Shown here: one piece after another, positions 8,559 through 20,294 of the stretch
How positions within the stretch are numbered: the stretch's first letter is position 1
Layout: the number at the start of each line of letters is the position of its first letter
From: Pictodentalium vernedei
Lineage: Eukaryota > Mollusca > Scaphopoda > Dentaliida > Dentaliidae
Assembly: GCA_031216915.1 (NCBI GenBank)
Contig: CM062297.1
Coordinates: forward strand, 366,867,704 to 366,931,703
Direction of reading: 5' to 3'
DNA length: 64,000 nucleotides
Position numbers and translations under genes: made by a program
Notes under the pieces: model-generated
Database searches by the model: none
The model's input: the letters and a program-made list of their open reading frames with translations, nothing else
What the model was told of the DNA's origin: nothing

Positions 8559-9466
8559 CAGATAAGAATAATTACCATGATTTTATTTATCAGCTGTGGG
8601 ACAGGACAGGATAGGCTTGGGCTTTCTAAATCTTTGGATAGCACAGAACAACACCAGGGAGTACTGAGCAATAATCAGCGGGGAGAAAATGGACTATGGA
8701 AGAATTTGCACGGGTTCATATGTAAGGGCGGAGGGCAATGTATATAATAATATTAATAACAGTGATACTGCAGTCGGAGTCTGGTATTGAAAGGTAAGTA
8801 TTCTAAAGAACATAGGATAGGGATCGGAAAGGGCAGAATACATGTGCCACCGACTCAAGCCTGGAAATAACCAATCTGTCATTTGCAGAATGAGGTCCAT
8901 AGAGGGTGAATGTGGTCAACCGTCACCCACGCGAAAGCGTGTGGGCATATTTCTGTCTTCTGAGATAATATGAATATGAAGCTTTAGAACTGATCACGGC
9001 GAATCTACAGCCTCTTTGGTGATTGTCGACCAGCCTTTGTCGTTACCCCCCCCCCCACCCCCACAACCCACCCACAACCCACCCAATTGGCGTGGCACCT
9101 GTGTGCTAGAAACAAACCTTCAAAAGATTCTCAGCTACGGTTTTCGGAAAAGTAAAGTTTATTCCACTAGTGCACTTCTGACGAAAAGAATACACTACCT
9201 TTACACTTATAGTCTCAGGGTAAGGTGTGTAGTCATCACCCCCACCTCCAGCCGCCCATGTTTCAGGCGCCTATTCTCGGTGAGTCCTTTTTGAAGCATA
9301 TTCAGGTTCAATTCTACCATTTCTCACCAATCTACACTGTAAAGAATAACAGATAAAATTGTGGTAGAAATACTGGTAACCAGTTGCCATTAGCTCTTGC
9401 GTAAATGTTACGGTAATGACTGTTACTGATGAAATTTTCATCAAATGAAAACAAATAGAGGAGTGC
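8559..9466. other. Non-coding stretch
   Basis: No gene recognised. It contains a C-rich run (9047-9070, CCCCCCCCCACCCCCACAAC and repeats of ACCCACCC) and a small CCCACGCGAAAGCGTGTGGG hairpin near 8926. Open frames here are short and look random. Confidence 0.5.
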
Positions 9467-9817
9467 ATGCATCAGGAGCAGAGTTTATTTCAAAACGAAC
9501 GCATTCAATTCTTTAATTCCCGCTTTGAAAAATTGGCGTTGACGATGACAAAATGTGTCTTGTTTTATAACACTTATTTTTTTAAAAAGGAACAGCCATT
9601 GGCATTGTGTCGAGTCGAAACGGATTGTAAAGGGTTGTATCCAGGGCTAACAAAGAGTAGTGCATTAAATACCTCTGGAGATGGTTTATATCTGAAGAGA
9701 GGAAAGAAAATAAGTGATCTTCAAGGTCTGTTATTAGGTCAAAATTCATCTTTCAGTAATATTCCTATTCTCGGGTATTTTTTATTATTTAAAAATAGCG
9801 ATTTAAAATTAAGTTAA
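9467..9817 (+). pseudogene. pX-like minor capsid protein fragment (Polinton B)
   Basis: The last 70 residues of this open segment (ETDCKGLYPG...GDGLYLKRGKKISDLQGLLLGQNSSFSNIPIL) match, motif by motif, the C-terminal third of the 2907-3518 protein (EGLYLEP...GNGLYLKIG...GLLFGENSPFKNISIL). The N-terminal part of the open segment does not match the family. It belongs to a different and older element than A. Confidence 0.65.
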
Positions 9818-10179
9818 ATTAAATTAAAAAAAAATAAAACAGGGATTTAAAAAAAAATATGTCTGATAATGCCATCACCTGGCCTTGCAATAACGTAACG
9901 CAAGACGATAACACGAACTAATTTCGCGTGAATCCAGTCAATAAAATTTACGCCGAATTAATGCCAGAAAAGTGTGAAAATTGTCTACGCCTTGAATGTA
10001 GCTCTCATACCCGTGTCTATGGGATTGAGGGTAGCCGAATTGAGTCTCATATCCACTGTAGTAACGGTTCCTGCCGTGCAGATGAATAAGTTGGAAACGA
10101 GCGTGGGCGTGGCCGAAGCTTTGTAGAGTATCTTCACTTCCACATCACGAAAACCGCAGAAATATTTTGAATGGACAAA

Positions 10180-10640
10180 GGTCTACAAATCTACAGCATT
10201 CACGTTCGTCGACTGGTTGACATCTATTCTGCCGAAAAGGAAGAGAGAATGAGCGTAGTCGAACGATGGAACAGAACCACGAAGAAAGAAATGCACAGAT
10301 AATTCACGGATTTGGTCGACCACTGTGATCTCCCTTGTTAACGATTGATTAAGATGACACCCGTGGACGCTGGCGATCCGGAAAACAAAACGAAAGTATG
10401 TATGAATCTTTATCCCACATGATTGATAACCAAACAAAAACGACCGAAATTCGCTGTTGTTGATCGATTGAGGATTTATACTGGAAACAACATTTCGAAG
10501 TTACACGCCAAGATGGACCGAAGAAATCTTCATCATAGTTCGAGTGCTGTGCACAGATCCCATCACCTACGAGATAGAAGCATTAGACTGTGAAGAGTGC
10601 ATGGCAAAGTTTTACAAAAAATATAAATTTTGCAAAACCT
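10180..10640 (+). pseudogene. Polinton integrase, C-terminal fragment
   Basis: Segments such as SVVERWNRTTKKEMH, LIKMTPVDAGDPENKTKVC and RPKFAVVDRLRIYTGN read like the end of the retroviral-type (rve) integrase of Polintons. They correspond to the region after the catalytic core and the chromo/SH3-like C-terminal domain. The catalytic core itself is not recognisable here. The enzyme inserts the element with 6-bp target duplications. Broken. Confidence 0.55.
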
Positions 10641-11114
10641 GTTTTGTTTTTTTTTTATTTTTTGCGCATGAGTTTTATGTATATAAATAAAAGAAAGATA
10701 AAAAATAATAACTAACAATCAAAATAAAATAATAAATGATGAACATGTATAGTGAGAGACGGAAGTATCGAAGAGTATGAATATGAACCCGTGAGGGAAA
10801 CCAATCTCAATAATGTGTGAGAGATACAAATCAATATAGAAACGCGAGATCTCTTCATTCATCCTAGTGAACGTAATATCGGGTACAAGGACAATTGATT
10901 GATTCTTTATTTCACAACATACACATAATAGTTCGCAAGAATAATGATAACAATGTAAAATGAAAACACATATGTATACAGTGGGGAATAACATAGCACA
11001 TTGATGAAAGTGTGCGTGTGTGTGTGGGGGGGGGGGGGGGTGGGATAGCGAATATTCTGACGATGATATCGTCACCGCGCCCAGTAATGGAATAATATAT
11101 TACTCAGCACATAG

Positions 11115-11274
11115 AGAGTAATCGCTTAACTGGACTGGTTATGTGAAATAATTCATGAGAGGTGAGGGGCGTTGTACAAACACGAGTGCGCGAATGTGCA
11201 CGAGTGTTTTACAAATTACTCCCTCGCCTCGAATGAATTATTTCACGTAACCAGTCCAGTCAAGCGATTACTCT
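11115..11274. repeat. 160-bp hairpin repeat
   Basis: Arms of about 50 bases: AGAGTAATCGCTTAACTGGA...AAATAATTCATGAGAGG against CCTCGAATGAATTATTTCAC...CAAGCGATTACTCT, separated by a loop containing CACGAGTGCGCGAATGTGCA. A palindromic MITE-like insertion. No target duplication was identified. Confidence 0.65.
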
Positions 11275-11349
11275 GTTTATTACATTTCATTATTAACGAT
11301 AAATATATTATTTAAAAAAAAACAAATCACAACGAAGTCCCCATTACAT

Positions 11350-11880
11350 CTGACCCAGTTGTTGATTGCATAATTCTCTTGTGAAGTTATCGTTTATAAT
11401 CAAACCCGGAAATCCCAGTAATCAGACTTTGGAAAGTAATAATAAAAAATATCTGCTCTCCAGTTAAGAGATAGAATCCATATTCAATCCCTGTTAAGCC
11501 ACAACGATGTTAGGACTCTTGAAATATCCCGATTATCTTTCCAACTCTAGAGTACTCGATCACCTATGTGTGAAAGACACCACTCCTGGTGAGAGAACCG
11601 ACAACAAGGGTACACGCATGAAACAGAAACACGTTGTTCAAACCTTAATACCCAATAGTTTTTTTTACGTCACCTTTGAAACATATTTTGGGATTCGCCG
11701 AAGATAACGTCAAAGTCCCGTATAGATTCTAACATAACCCCACACTAGTGCGTAAGGGAGATGGCGATGCCATCGTGAGAGATAGTAGAGTGAATGTTGG
11801 AAGTGTGAGTCGGAGCTAGATGACGTGGCTCATGATACCAGATGACACCAAAAAATTTACAGTTTACAAGATTATTGAAT
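11350..11880 (+). pseudogene. Polinton major capsid protein fragment
   Basis: The open segment at 11507-11704 includes LLKYPDYLSNSRVLDHLCVKD, GERTDNKGTRMKQKHVVQT and FYVTFETYFG. It is followed by GDGDAIVRDS. These blocks match the double-jelly-roll (hexon-like) capsid protein of animal Polintons as I remember it. It lies on the same strand as the integrase and minor-capsid pieces. Broken. Confidence 0.6.
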
Positions 11881-13040
11881 CGAAATCTTTATTTTAAAAT
11901 ATCGGTTTATCGTCATTATTTATTTACCAACAATTAAATTTTCAAGATGTCTTTTACATACTTTACGAAATCTACTCCGCATTTCACATCCGACGTTTTA
12001 ATTCACTCTTTGTTCATTTTCAGTTTCTTTAATTAGTAAAATACCATGCCAGCATTTATTAGAGAAACTCTCTTATTGGTTAATAACATATATTTTTTAT
12101 TCCTTCACCTATCATGCATTTCATAAAATCTTCGAATTTCCCTTCATAAATATAATACGAATCGATTCTTCTCATCTTTTACTTTTATCATGTTATAAAA
12201 TACGAAAATCATGACAAAAAGTTGTTTTTCTATTAAATTCGATTCTCTCTCAATCCTTTATATAATTTATATATTCATCATAATCGAATTCATCCCCCAC
12301 TATATCTGCGAATTTCAGTTTCATGTCTAACATTTCTTTTCTTATTTTTTAAAGTTTATTTATTTAGCTCTTTTTTGGCGCAGATCATCGCGGGAAACAG
12401 AATTATCAGCGCGTAATAATTTTCAGGAATTTTACTAAAATACGGTTTATCAGATTAAAGAGTTATAATTCTTAAAAGCGGTGCAGGGATCTCATAGAGT
12501 GATTGTTTTTCAGAATTGGATAATGATTTGTTTTATAGATATTTTATGTGTATTTTGCCGTACATTTTAGTAGGATTTTGTGGAGCCATTCTCTACTGAT
12601 GTCTGTATTTTTGCAGTCAAAATAACACAGTAGGATCTACATTATTAGCGACAATGTGATTTTGTCATTTCAAAGCATAAAGTTGTCAACTGCAACCTCT
12701 GCGTTGCAGTTGGCATCTTTATGCTCTACAGTGACAATGTAGCCGTTCTTGGATAGAATAAAAATCGTGCACGAAACATAGGAATGTGTTGATGTTTGAT
12801 TAATAGCACTTGGAGATGGACATACATTGTTGTCTAAAATGCCGACTATAGTTGCCTACCGCGGGTTGGCGTGCTGTCGACTTTAGCTGCCTGACGAGCC
12901 AAAAGTGTTAACGGGTCGCATTCGATCAACTTGCCGCTTCGGGATTAAACAAAACAGTCTTGATTAATTATATCTCCTAGTTTGATCTGTATTGATGTGA
13001 TGAATACGTTCGGACTAAAATATTGATTCTCTGGTTTCTC
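11881..13040. other. Non-coding stretch with one strong hairpin
   Basis: AT-rich, no gene recognised. At 12674-12726 AGCATAAAGTTGTCAACTGC pairs with GCAGTTGGCATCTTTATGCT around a 6-10 base loop. This is a compact hairpin within a stretch that also repeats CTACATTATTAGCGACAATG and CTACAGTGACAATGTAG. Confidence 0.5.
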
Positions 13041-13044
13041 GATG

Positions 13045-13780
13045 TTAAAGTTCAGTTTCTATACCGCTAACTATGCCATAAACAACTGGTTTGTTCGTCG
13101 TGTTGGTAGAAGTTAAGCCCATTCGAATGATTTCTCTTCCGAGCGGCAGGGAATAACCTATCTGGTCTTGCGGAGGTCCATTTCCGAGGGACCATTCCAA
13201 TTTACTGGAATCTAACGCACTGCTTTCTTCGGCCCATGTCGTTATCAGTTGCCTCACATATTTTATTTTTTCCACTACCGTCACCAGCGTACTGGCATGC
13301 ATCCGTCAAGTGTACATAATTTGGTAGATTCGTGATTTAATGACCCCCAGCGTCTAGCCAACCTTCCATCTTGTCGCCAGGTATCCAGACTTTAGTGTAA
13401 TCCACGTAGTCTCAATTGATGGCACTCAATCTGAATTTCGGATCGGACTCGAGACCGAAGTGCTTGAGACCGTTCATGTCGATTCCGGACTCCATCATTC
13501 CTCCGGAATTTTGGTTCAGATGTAACTCGTTCACACGTGTTTCATGAGTGCTGAGATTTTGACAGGATAGAATCGATGTATCTGGGCAGCATCGATTCTG
13601 AATCTTTGCCCTCGATTATCGATAGATTAGCGATCTTATTCAATCCGGCGTCCAAATCGTGGGTTCGGGTAGATTTAATATCATTCGGTTCCGAATTATC
13701 GGCATAATTTTTCGTGACTGCATCGTTCTGAGCTATGGGATTGGCGGCATTTATTAATCATTTCGATTTAAAGTGCAGAG
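13045..13780 (-). pseudogene. Fibre-like Polinton protein fragment
   Basis: Near 13670-13760 the minus strand reads INAANPIAQNDAVTKNYAD. This N...P...DAVTKxY pattern is typical of repeat modules in trimeric tail-fibre or spike proteins and is also seen in Polinton-encoded proteins. The open segment at 13045-13302 (LVTVVEKIKYVRQLITTWAEE...GREIIRMGLTS) follows. It lies on the opposite strand to the other B pieces. Family assignment is tentative. Broken. Confidence 0.4.
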
Positions 13781-13924
13781 ATATCCAATTATGCATATGT
13801 TTTATCCACATAAATACCCCTCGAAACAAGTATCTTTCTTATGTGCATAATTTAGTTTTGGCATCGCTGAGATCTATCGGTTCGGAAAGATTATAAAGCT
13901 TCCGACAATTCAGATAAGACACGA

Positions 13925-15000
13925 TAAGTTTATTGAGAAAAACACCAAGGACAGGCAGATTGCATGATCTGCATAACAATAACAATAAAAGTAAAGATAA
14001 TACATACATATGTTTTGATAGGAAATGAGAGTATTAACTGTTGTTGTAGTATGTCATATATTGGATTAGCCGTTACCGGCAACCATTACTGATGATAGAG
14101 CTTCCGCTCGCGTTGTTTAAAGAAAAGCAGGATCATATTACAGATGATGTTACACAGCCTGGGATCATTATTTCCCATCAAGAATATGAATTCTTCCTCT
14201 GTTTTCATCACAGAGAAGTTCTGATTTTCTAGCGCTAATCTGTGAAAAACGTTATTCCGGATAAACCCATATTCTGGACATTCCATCACGAAATGCAGTT
14301 CAGTTTCAACCGCTCCCGAGTCACATGATCTGCAAAATCTTTCGTCTACGGAATGCTGCATATGGCTGCCCTTTTCGATCATTAGACAATGATTACTGAT
14401 TCATAATCGAGTAAACATAATTTTTGCTTCGGTCGATGCGGTGTTTGTCAAGTTCGTTTCTGGACTGTAAGCTTTCTTGAATTGTCTATACATTCTCAAT
14501 TTATTTAATGCCCTTTTCTTATTATCATCATAAATACTATTATAAAAGGCGTCGCGGTGAAGGTTTTGTAGTTTCTCGTTAACTTTATTAAAGTCATATG
14601 GATGGAGTATTGGGTTGTTTTAGCAAGAACTTCCCGATATTTCAGCCACACAGAATCTGTCAGTAAATGATTTTCGGCTTCTAGCCGAGCATCAGTAATA
14701 ATTTAGATGACGGATTTTGAAATAATTTTGACATAAAGTTTACAAGTTTCATCTTTGCGTCAATATATAATTTAAGATATTGTCCAAGTTCAGCTCTAAC
14801 TGCATGATTGGATAATTTACTGTTTACGCCAAGTTTTGACTTGTAGTACTTGATGCTGTACACGTTCACATGGGGTGGTATCAAAATTGATGTAATTTAT
14901 CTCAGAAGCTCGGAGTTCACTTCCATACATAAGGATGGGTTGTATTAGAGAATCGAACAATTGTAACAAGCTGCCAATAGAGGGCGACCATTTCTTATAT
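13925..15000 (-). pseudogene. 5'-truncated LINE, C-terminal end and 3' UTR
   Basis: The minus-strand segment at 14681-14884 (SNHAVRAELGQYLKLYIDAK) and the one at 14086-14382 (RFCRSCDSGAVETELHFVMECPEY) match the C-terminal part and terminal Cys-Cys-His-Cys finger of the LINE at 47.8-52.1 kb (NNAVRAELGRYPLFIDAI; CTRC...H...C). The 3' ends also agree: TTGGTGTTTTTCTCAATAAA here against TTGGTGTTTATTGCTTCAATAAA there. So this is a truncated relative of the same LINE family. It lacks the endonuclease and most of the RT domain and carries several frame breaks. Confidence 0.7.
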
Positions 15001-15234
15001 TAAATAAGTTATACAAAACCTTTAACCCCTTCAGCCTAAGCTCCCGTTGGGCGATTTGCAATTTACCATTGGATGAGAAAACAAGTCCAGATCATTCACG
15101 TTTGATGGGTCTTGTCAAACTAATCATTCAAGTAAGCCGTGGCATTTCCGATACCGTCGTCGACGATGATAGTGGTAGTGGTAGTCGTACTCTTTTTTGC
15201 AACCTCATTTCTTCCTAATTTATCGACTGACATC
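15001..15234. other. Short spacer, left flank of element E
   Basis: Contains a GTGGTAGTGGTAGTCGTACT simple repeat. It ends in GACATC (15229-15234), the left copy of the probable 6-bp target duplication of element E. Confidence 0.5.
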
Positions 15235-18200
15235 AGTAGGTGTTAGTGGGGGATTCTAGACCACTTTTTTCTCTTGTACATGTACATGTACACATACACG
15301 TACATGTACCCATAGAGTTAAAATGTTAAAAATGTACATGAAATGTACAAACATGTTTTTGGTACATCTGGTCTAGAATCCCCACAAGTAGCTTATCATG
15401 GTCTAGACATTTCAATCAGCCGTTGGCGAACGGGTGCGAATTCAGCACAATTCGCGCGGAAGGAAAATTTACGAAAATCGAAGAAATCGACTTAAAATTT
15501 TCTCAACGTTCGCCATCGTGGGTTAGACGTTTCGATCGATCGTTAGCAAACGCCGACAAATGCTTTGGGGATTCTAGACCACCATCAAAATGCGTTTTGG
15601 GGATTCCAGACCACCAACGTTCGCGATCGCGGTCTGGACGGCGGTGGGTGCGATCCGGTCGGCAAAAAACGATTGGGGATTGTAGACCAGGAAAATCGAT
15701 TCTAAAATTAAAATTTTTTCGCAACGTTCGCCAACGGTCGATCGAAACATCTAGACCACGATAACCAACTAGTGTGGATTCCAGACAAGCAAAATATAAA
15801 AATTAAGAAATGTCAAAAAATTAGAATGGAGGAAAATTTTCTCTCCACGTTTGTAATCATGGTCTAGACGGTGTCTGGTCGTTTAATAATGCGGATGTAA
15901 ATGGTTAAAACAATGTACTCTAAAAACCAAAAGCTTGAAGAGCTTGAAATAAGTAATCACCCAATCACTTCACGTTCCTGACGCTAATTGACCAAACAGA
16001 TTGCTTGATTCTCATAACCTGAACTTAATCATACAAAGTTATCTCCCCTCGTCGTGGGAGTGGGGGTCGCGCCCATCAGAAAATCGAACGTTCCGAGAAG
16101 GTGGTCACGTGACCTATCAAACTGAAGGTATCGACGAGTGGATTAAGAAGATCGTATTTTTAACCCTCGTCGCGGGGTGGGGTCACGACCAGAGCCGAAA
16201 AACGTCCTCCTTTTTACAAATCCAGGCATCTGAGCTATTAATATGAAGGGCTCGATAAATACATTACAAAAATGACATTTTTCCATTTTATGTGGGGGTG
16301 GGGGTCACACCCATCAGAAAATCGAAAGTTTAGAGAAGGTGGTCATGCGACCTATCAAATTGGAGGTATCTACGAGTGGATTAAGAAGATCGTAATTTTA
16401 ACCCTCGTCGTGGGGTGGGGTCACGACCAGAGCCGAAAAACGTCTTTCTTTTCACAAATCCAGGCATGTGAGGTACTGATATGAAGGGTTCGATGAATAC
16501 ATTACAAAAATGACTTTTTTCATTTTATGTGGGGGTGGGGATGGGGTCACACCCATCAGAAAATTGAAAGTTTCGAGAGGGTGGTCATGTGACATATCAA
16601 ATTGAAGGTTTCGACGAGTGGACTAAGAAGATCGTAATTTGAACCCTCGTCGTGGGGTGGGGTCACGACCAGAACCGAAAAACGTCCTCCTTTTTACAAA
16701 TCCAGGCATATGAGGTATTAATATTAAGGGCTCGACGAATACATTACAAAAATGACATTTTTCATTTTTTAGCGGGGGTGGGGGTCACGCCCATCAGACA
16801 ATTGAAAGTTTCGAGAAGGTGGTCACGTGACCTATCAAATTGAAGGTATCGACGAGTGGATTAAGAAGATTGTAATTTTAACCCTCGTTGTGGGGTGGGG
16901 TCACGACCAGAGCCGAAAAACGTCTTCCTTTTTACAAATCCAGACATGTGAGGTATTAATATGAAGGGCTCGATGCATACATTACAAAAATGACATTTTC
17001 AACCCTCGCCGTGGGGATGGGGGTCACACCCATCAGAAAATCAAAAGTTTCCAGAAGGTAGGTGTGTGACCCATCAAATTAAAGCTATCGACAAGGATAT
17101 TATGAAAATCATATTTTCCCCCCTTCTTCTAACAGTGGAGTTGTGACCATCTTGAAATCGAAAGTATTAAGAAAAGGTAGTTATGGAACATATTAAATTG
17201 AAAAAAAAACAACAACTTGAATCTGATGCATCATTCATTTTGATATCTGTGTTCAAGCACAGAAGTATGTTTTCAATATATGATTCTTATGCTAATTAGA
17301 GATATACTCACCTGTTAACAAGTCACGCCTCGAGATGTTTCATTCAATAATAACTCTGTTTACTGAACCATAGATTTGTCAATAAAAATTATAAGTTTAT
17401 CTTCTAACATTTCTACATTTTGAGGATAGCCTATTTCACCATTTCCAAAAAGTGTCGATCCAAACTATTTTTTTTAGGAAAAAATGACCACGTCGAGAAG
17501 ACATTACATAACTGAACGAGTATAACCTTAACTAAATTCAAATAAAACCATTTGTCACGTGTTAGAAAAGATTTGTAAACAGTCTAAACGCACGTGTGGA
17601 AAAAAGTTGTTTTATTTTGTTTTTTTTTACAGCAGGAGTTAAAATATTTTAAGTTAGGTGGCGTTATATAAATACAACAACAACAAAAAACAATGTTTAC
17701 AATGTGCCAGCATATGTTTGAATGAAAATGAGAAAAAAGCTCTTTTTCTTACCAACTGCTAGTGAAGCATTACATCGGTTTACTGCGATATTTATCACAG
17801 GTGTTCAACAAGTGCAAAAGTCATGAAAAATAGTGTATCAAACGTTTTCTGTTTAGCAATATGTGTTGTTTTCCATATATACGAGAGAAAAGGTACGCAA
17901 CTTCCTGGATTGGAACATTCAAAATTCGTATTCAAAACTCGCAGAAAAAAAACAAACTCGTGAATTTGTAGTCGCGATTTTGATGTCATCCAACTGCGGC
18001 TTTTACGTTGGTATGCCACTTGTCCAAAACAATTCTCTTTTAACGCTAAAACGGGTGAAATACATCTCGGGAACGACTCCCTTTTTTCTTGATCAGACAC
18101 GGTTGTTGGCAGAAAGTTGACTGGAGGGTCGTTCAAAACAATTGATCAAATATATCGAAAGAAAACGACTCATTTTCTAACTACGATTGTCGCCGTATTC

Positions 18201-18905
18201 TAAACGTCACCACACTAATCATACAGTTTGGTATTGGAACTGCACTACCTCTTGAATATTACAAATTTACGATTTGTATTGCCTTCAACACAAATCGTAA
18301 ATTCCTTCCCGCGTCACCATACTTGTACTATACCGCATCGAATTTGACCTCATCATCGTCCCCTTGCTAGATAAACCTGAACTCGTCATCCGAATGGTGT
18401 TTCGAAGTGAGCCCATAGGGGTTACGTAAGCTCGCAAGCTCGGGTAAGAGCTCGAGCTCTTGAGGTTTTATTTTCGGGACTCAGTGGACGCAGGTTTATT
18501 CTCTAAGATCGATATCGTTTGGTAAGGAAACACAAACTGCTAGAGCTGGTGAGACCTCACAGAACTGTCAGTAATCACAATGTTCATAGTCCGATCTTAC
18601 GATCTCTGATCGATAAATTGTTCCTAACATTCTGTAAAAATGGTCGATAATAGAAATTAATATAGAAAATCGTGTGAATTGTTCTCTGAAAATTGCATTC
18701 GCTTGTACAGTATTTTCTAATTTTTTTACAGATTGCGTTCAGCGTTCAGTTAAAAAAAAAATCTTGTCAAATTGTTAGGTTCAAGGGAAGTAACTTTGCA
18801 ACTACTCATCCGCTAAACGGTTATGTTCGAGGGAAGTAACTCTGTAACAACTCATGCATTCAAATGGTTAGGTTCCAGGGAAGTAACTCTGTATAACAAC
18901 TCATC
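15235..18905 (+). repeat. Left inverted arm of element E
   Basis: Carries GGGGATTCTAGACC motifs (about 15246, 15375 inverted, 15569, 15599, 15672, 15775), the GTACATGTAC segment (15270-15360), CGTTGGCGAACG-type words, the 240-bp array, and a 1.8-kb inner segment ending in a few inverted minisatellite units. It is about 1.25 kb longer than the right arm. The difference is mostly extra array copies and the 15640-16000 segment. Confidence 0.75.
16040..17090. repeat. About 240-bp tandem array, left arm of E
   Basis: GGGGTGGGGTCACGACCAGA begins at 16174, 16412, 16654 and 16892 (spacing 238, 242, 238). Each unit also contains a related half-unit (GGGGGTCACACCCATCAGAA), so the array probably arose from a 120-bp ancestor. 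The right arm holds about one and a half inverted copies (23640-23940). The open frames at 16001-16246, 16272-16484 and 16652-16843 are the same repeat read three times, not genes. Confidence 0.85.
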
Positions 18906-18909
18906 AGAG

Positions 18910-20290
18910 TAAAACACTTTCTGTCGTGAATATTGCTGAAACCCACCCACTTTATTAAAGTATGATGTAGAAAAAGCTTGTAGTGTTAATTTAAAACAAT
19001 TCGCCAACACATCGATATCGATTTACCAAAATGAGCACATTATCTCAAATCTTTTTTAAAGATTTTTGGTATCATAAAAAGGTTGAAGCGCAGCAAAAAT
19101 GACCGTGCGCGTGGGTCTGAAAAACAGAGGTTCTTTTTTATGGCCTAATGAAATTAATAATACACCAATTCTTTTTTTAAAAAAATCAGTTTTTTTAACT
19201 GATATTAGTGTTGTTGTTATGACTGATAAGTTAAGGGTTTTATTATTAAGAAACTCTGTTTTTTTCAGACCCGCGAAAGAAAGTGTTTTATTCTGTAAAA
19301 GGTAAGTCATAATGGCAGCAAGAAGGAAGGTGTCTTTCAGTCTGACAACAAACAGTCACAAAGGGGCGTGGTCGATTCGCACCAAGTTTGATTCGCACCA
19401 ACCCTCAGAAAGTCTGCAAAGTCAGGTGCTATGTTGAATGGAACACAGTCTCCTGGCATTTATTTTTAGTAACATTTGTATTGTAAATGGTCGTCATTGG
19501 GAATGTGTGTACAGTTATTTTAAACCGTTACGAGTTTCCCAGTTAATTTAAATAAATGCATTTGAGATGCAGGATAATTGGATAACTAATAGTAACCGTT
19601 GCTTGATATAAAAGTAACAGTCATAGTTGAAAATAAATTGCATAAAGGCAGGTATGTGCGGTCGAATTGGTTAATAAAAACACGCAAACATTCGTTTTGT
19701 ATTTCATTTTCAGATTTTTCGAAAAATATGATTTATGGATGAACTGCCCGTTCAAATGGGTTGTGATAATTTTGAATATAATGGGGAAAAATTGTGATTC
19801 ACGATTTTATTAGGCAGGTTGTGAAAGGATTTTTTTTTTTTTTTTGGTAAAATAAATCTGTGAAAGTTGGCACTTCGACATTTGATTTGTCCCAGAAATG
19901 TTTCATTCCGAGACGTTTCTCCCACGAGGCCTTTCGTCCTGTGTCATAATTTTCACGTTTCACTGAAAAAACAAACATTCAAACCCCACTTCATATATGA
20001 CCCAACACCCCTATGGTGAATAACCAATATATTTGCGAAATTTTGCGTGGTCCACCAAGCATTTGGGTGGGGGTGGAATTACCACAAACAACCTCTCGGG
20101 GAGAAAATAAAAAAAAAAAGACCGCCCGCCGGCATGCTTTTTTGGAAGAAATGGCCTGAGAAACATACAATCAACTTTGTATGGTCTTACTAATTTTTTT
20201 CTATTATTAATTTTTTAATATATATAATTTTTTTTAATTTTTTTAAAAAAAAAAGGAACAAAAAATACAACGAATTATACTTTATAACAT
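18910..20290. other. Unpaired centre of element E
   Basis: Non-repetitive 1.4 kb between the arms. Near 19110-19275 an inverted repeat (GGTCTGAAAAACAGAG...CTCTGTTTTTTTCAGACC) delimits a 165-bp MITE-like unit. The open frames there are its two strands. Near 20200-20260 it is very AT-rich. No known protein motif was found in either strand. Confidence 0.5.
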
Positions 20291-20294
20291 TTAT

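Larger units (their letters stand above)
9467..13800. mobile_element. Old Polinton remains B
   Basis: Four separate pieces of Polinton protein families lie here: pX-like minor capsid (plus strand, 9467-9817), integrase C-terminal part (plus, 10180-10640), double-jelly-roll major capsid protein (plus, 11350-11880) and a fibre-like piece (minus, 13045-13780). All are broken (of the order of ten or more breaks), so this is clearly older than element A. Hairpin repeats at 11115-11274 and 12674-12726 have inserted between the pieces. No termini were identified. Confidence 0.65.

Noticed and set aside
16001-16843. Three similar open frames (GWGHDQSRKTSS...) as a gene family
   Set aside because: They are the same 240-bp tandem repeat read in one frame, inside non-coding element E.
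17795-18136. Frame shared by both arms of E (QEKRESFPRCISPVLALKEN) as a transposase
   Set aside because: Similarity is explained by the arms being inverted copies. No catalytic motif or known family, and the two versions diverge in frame.
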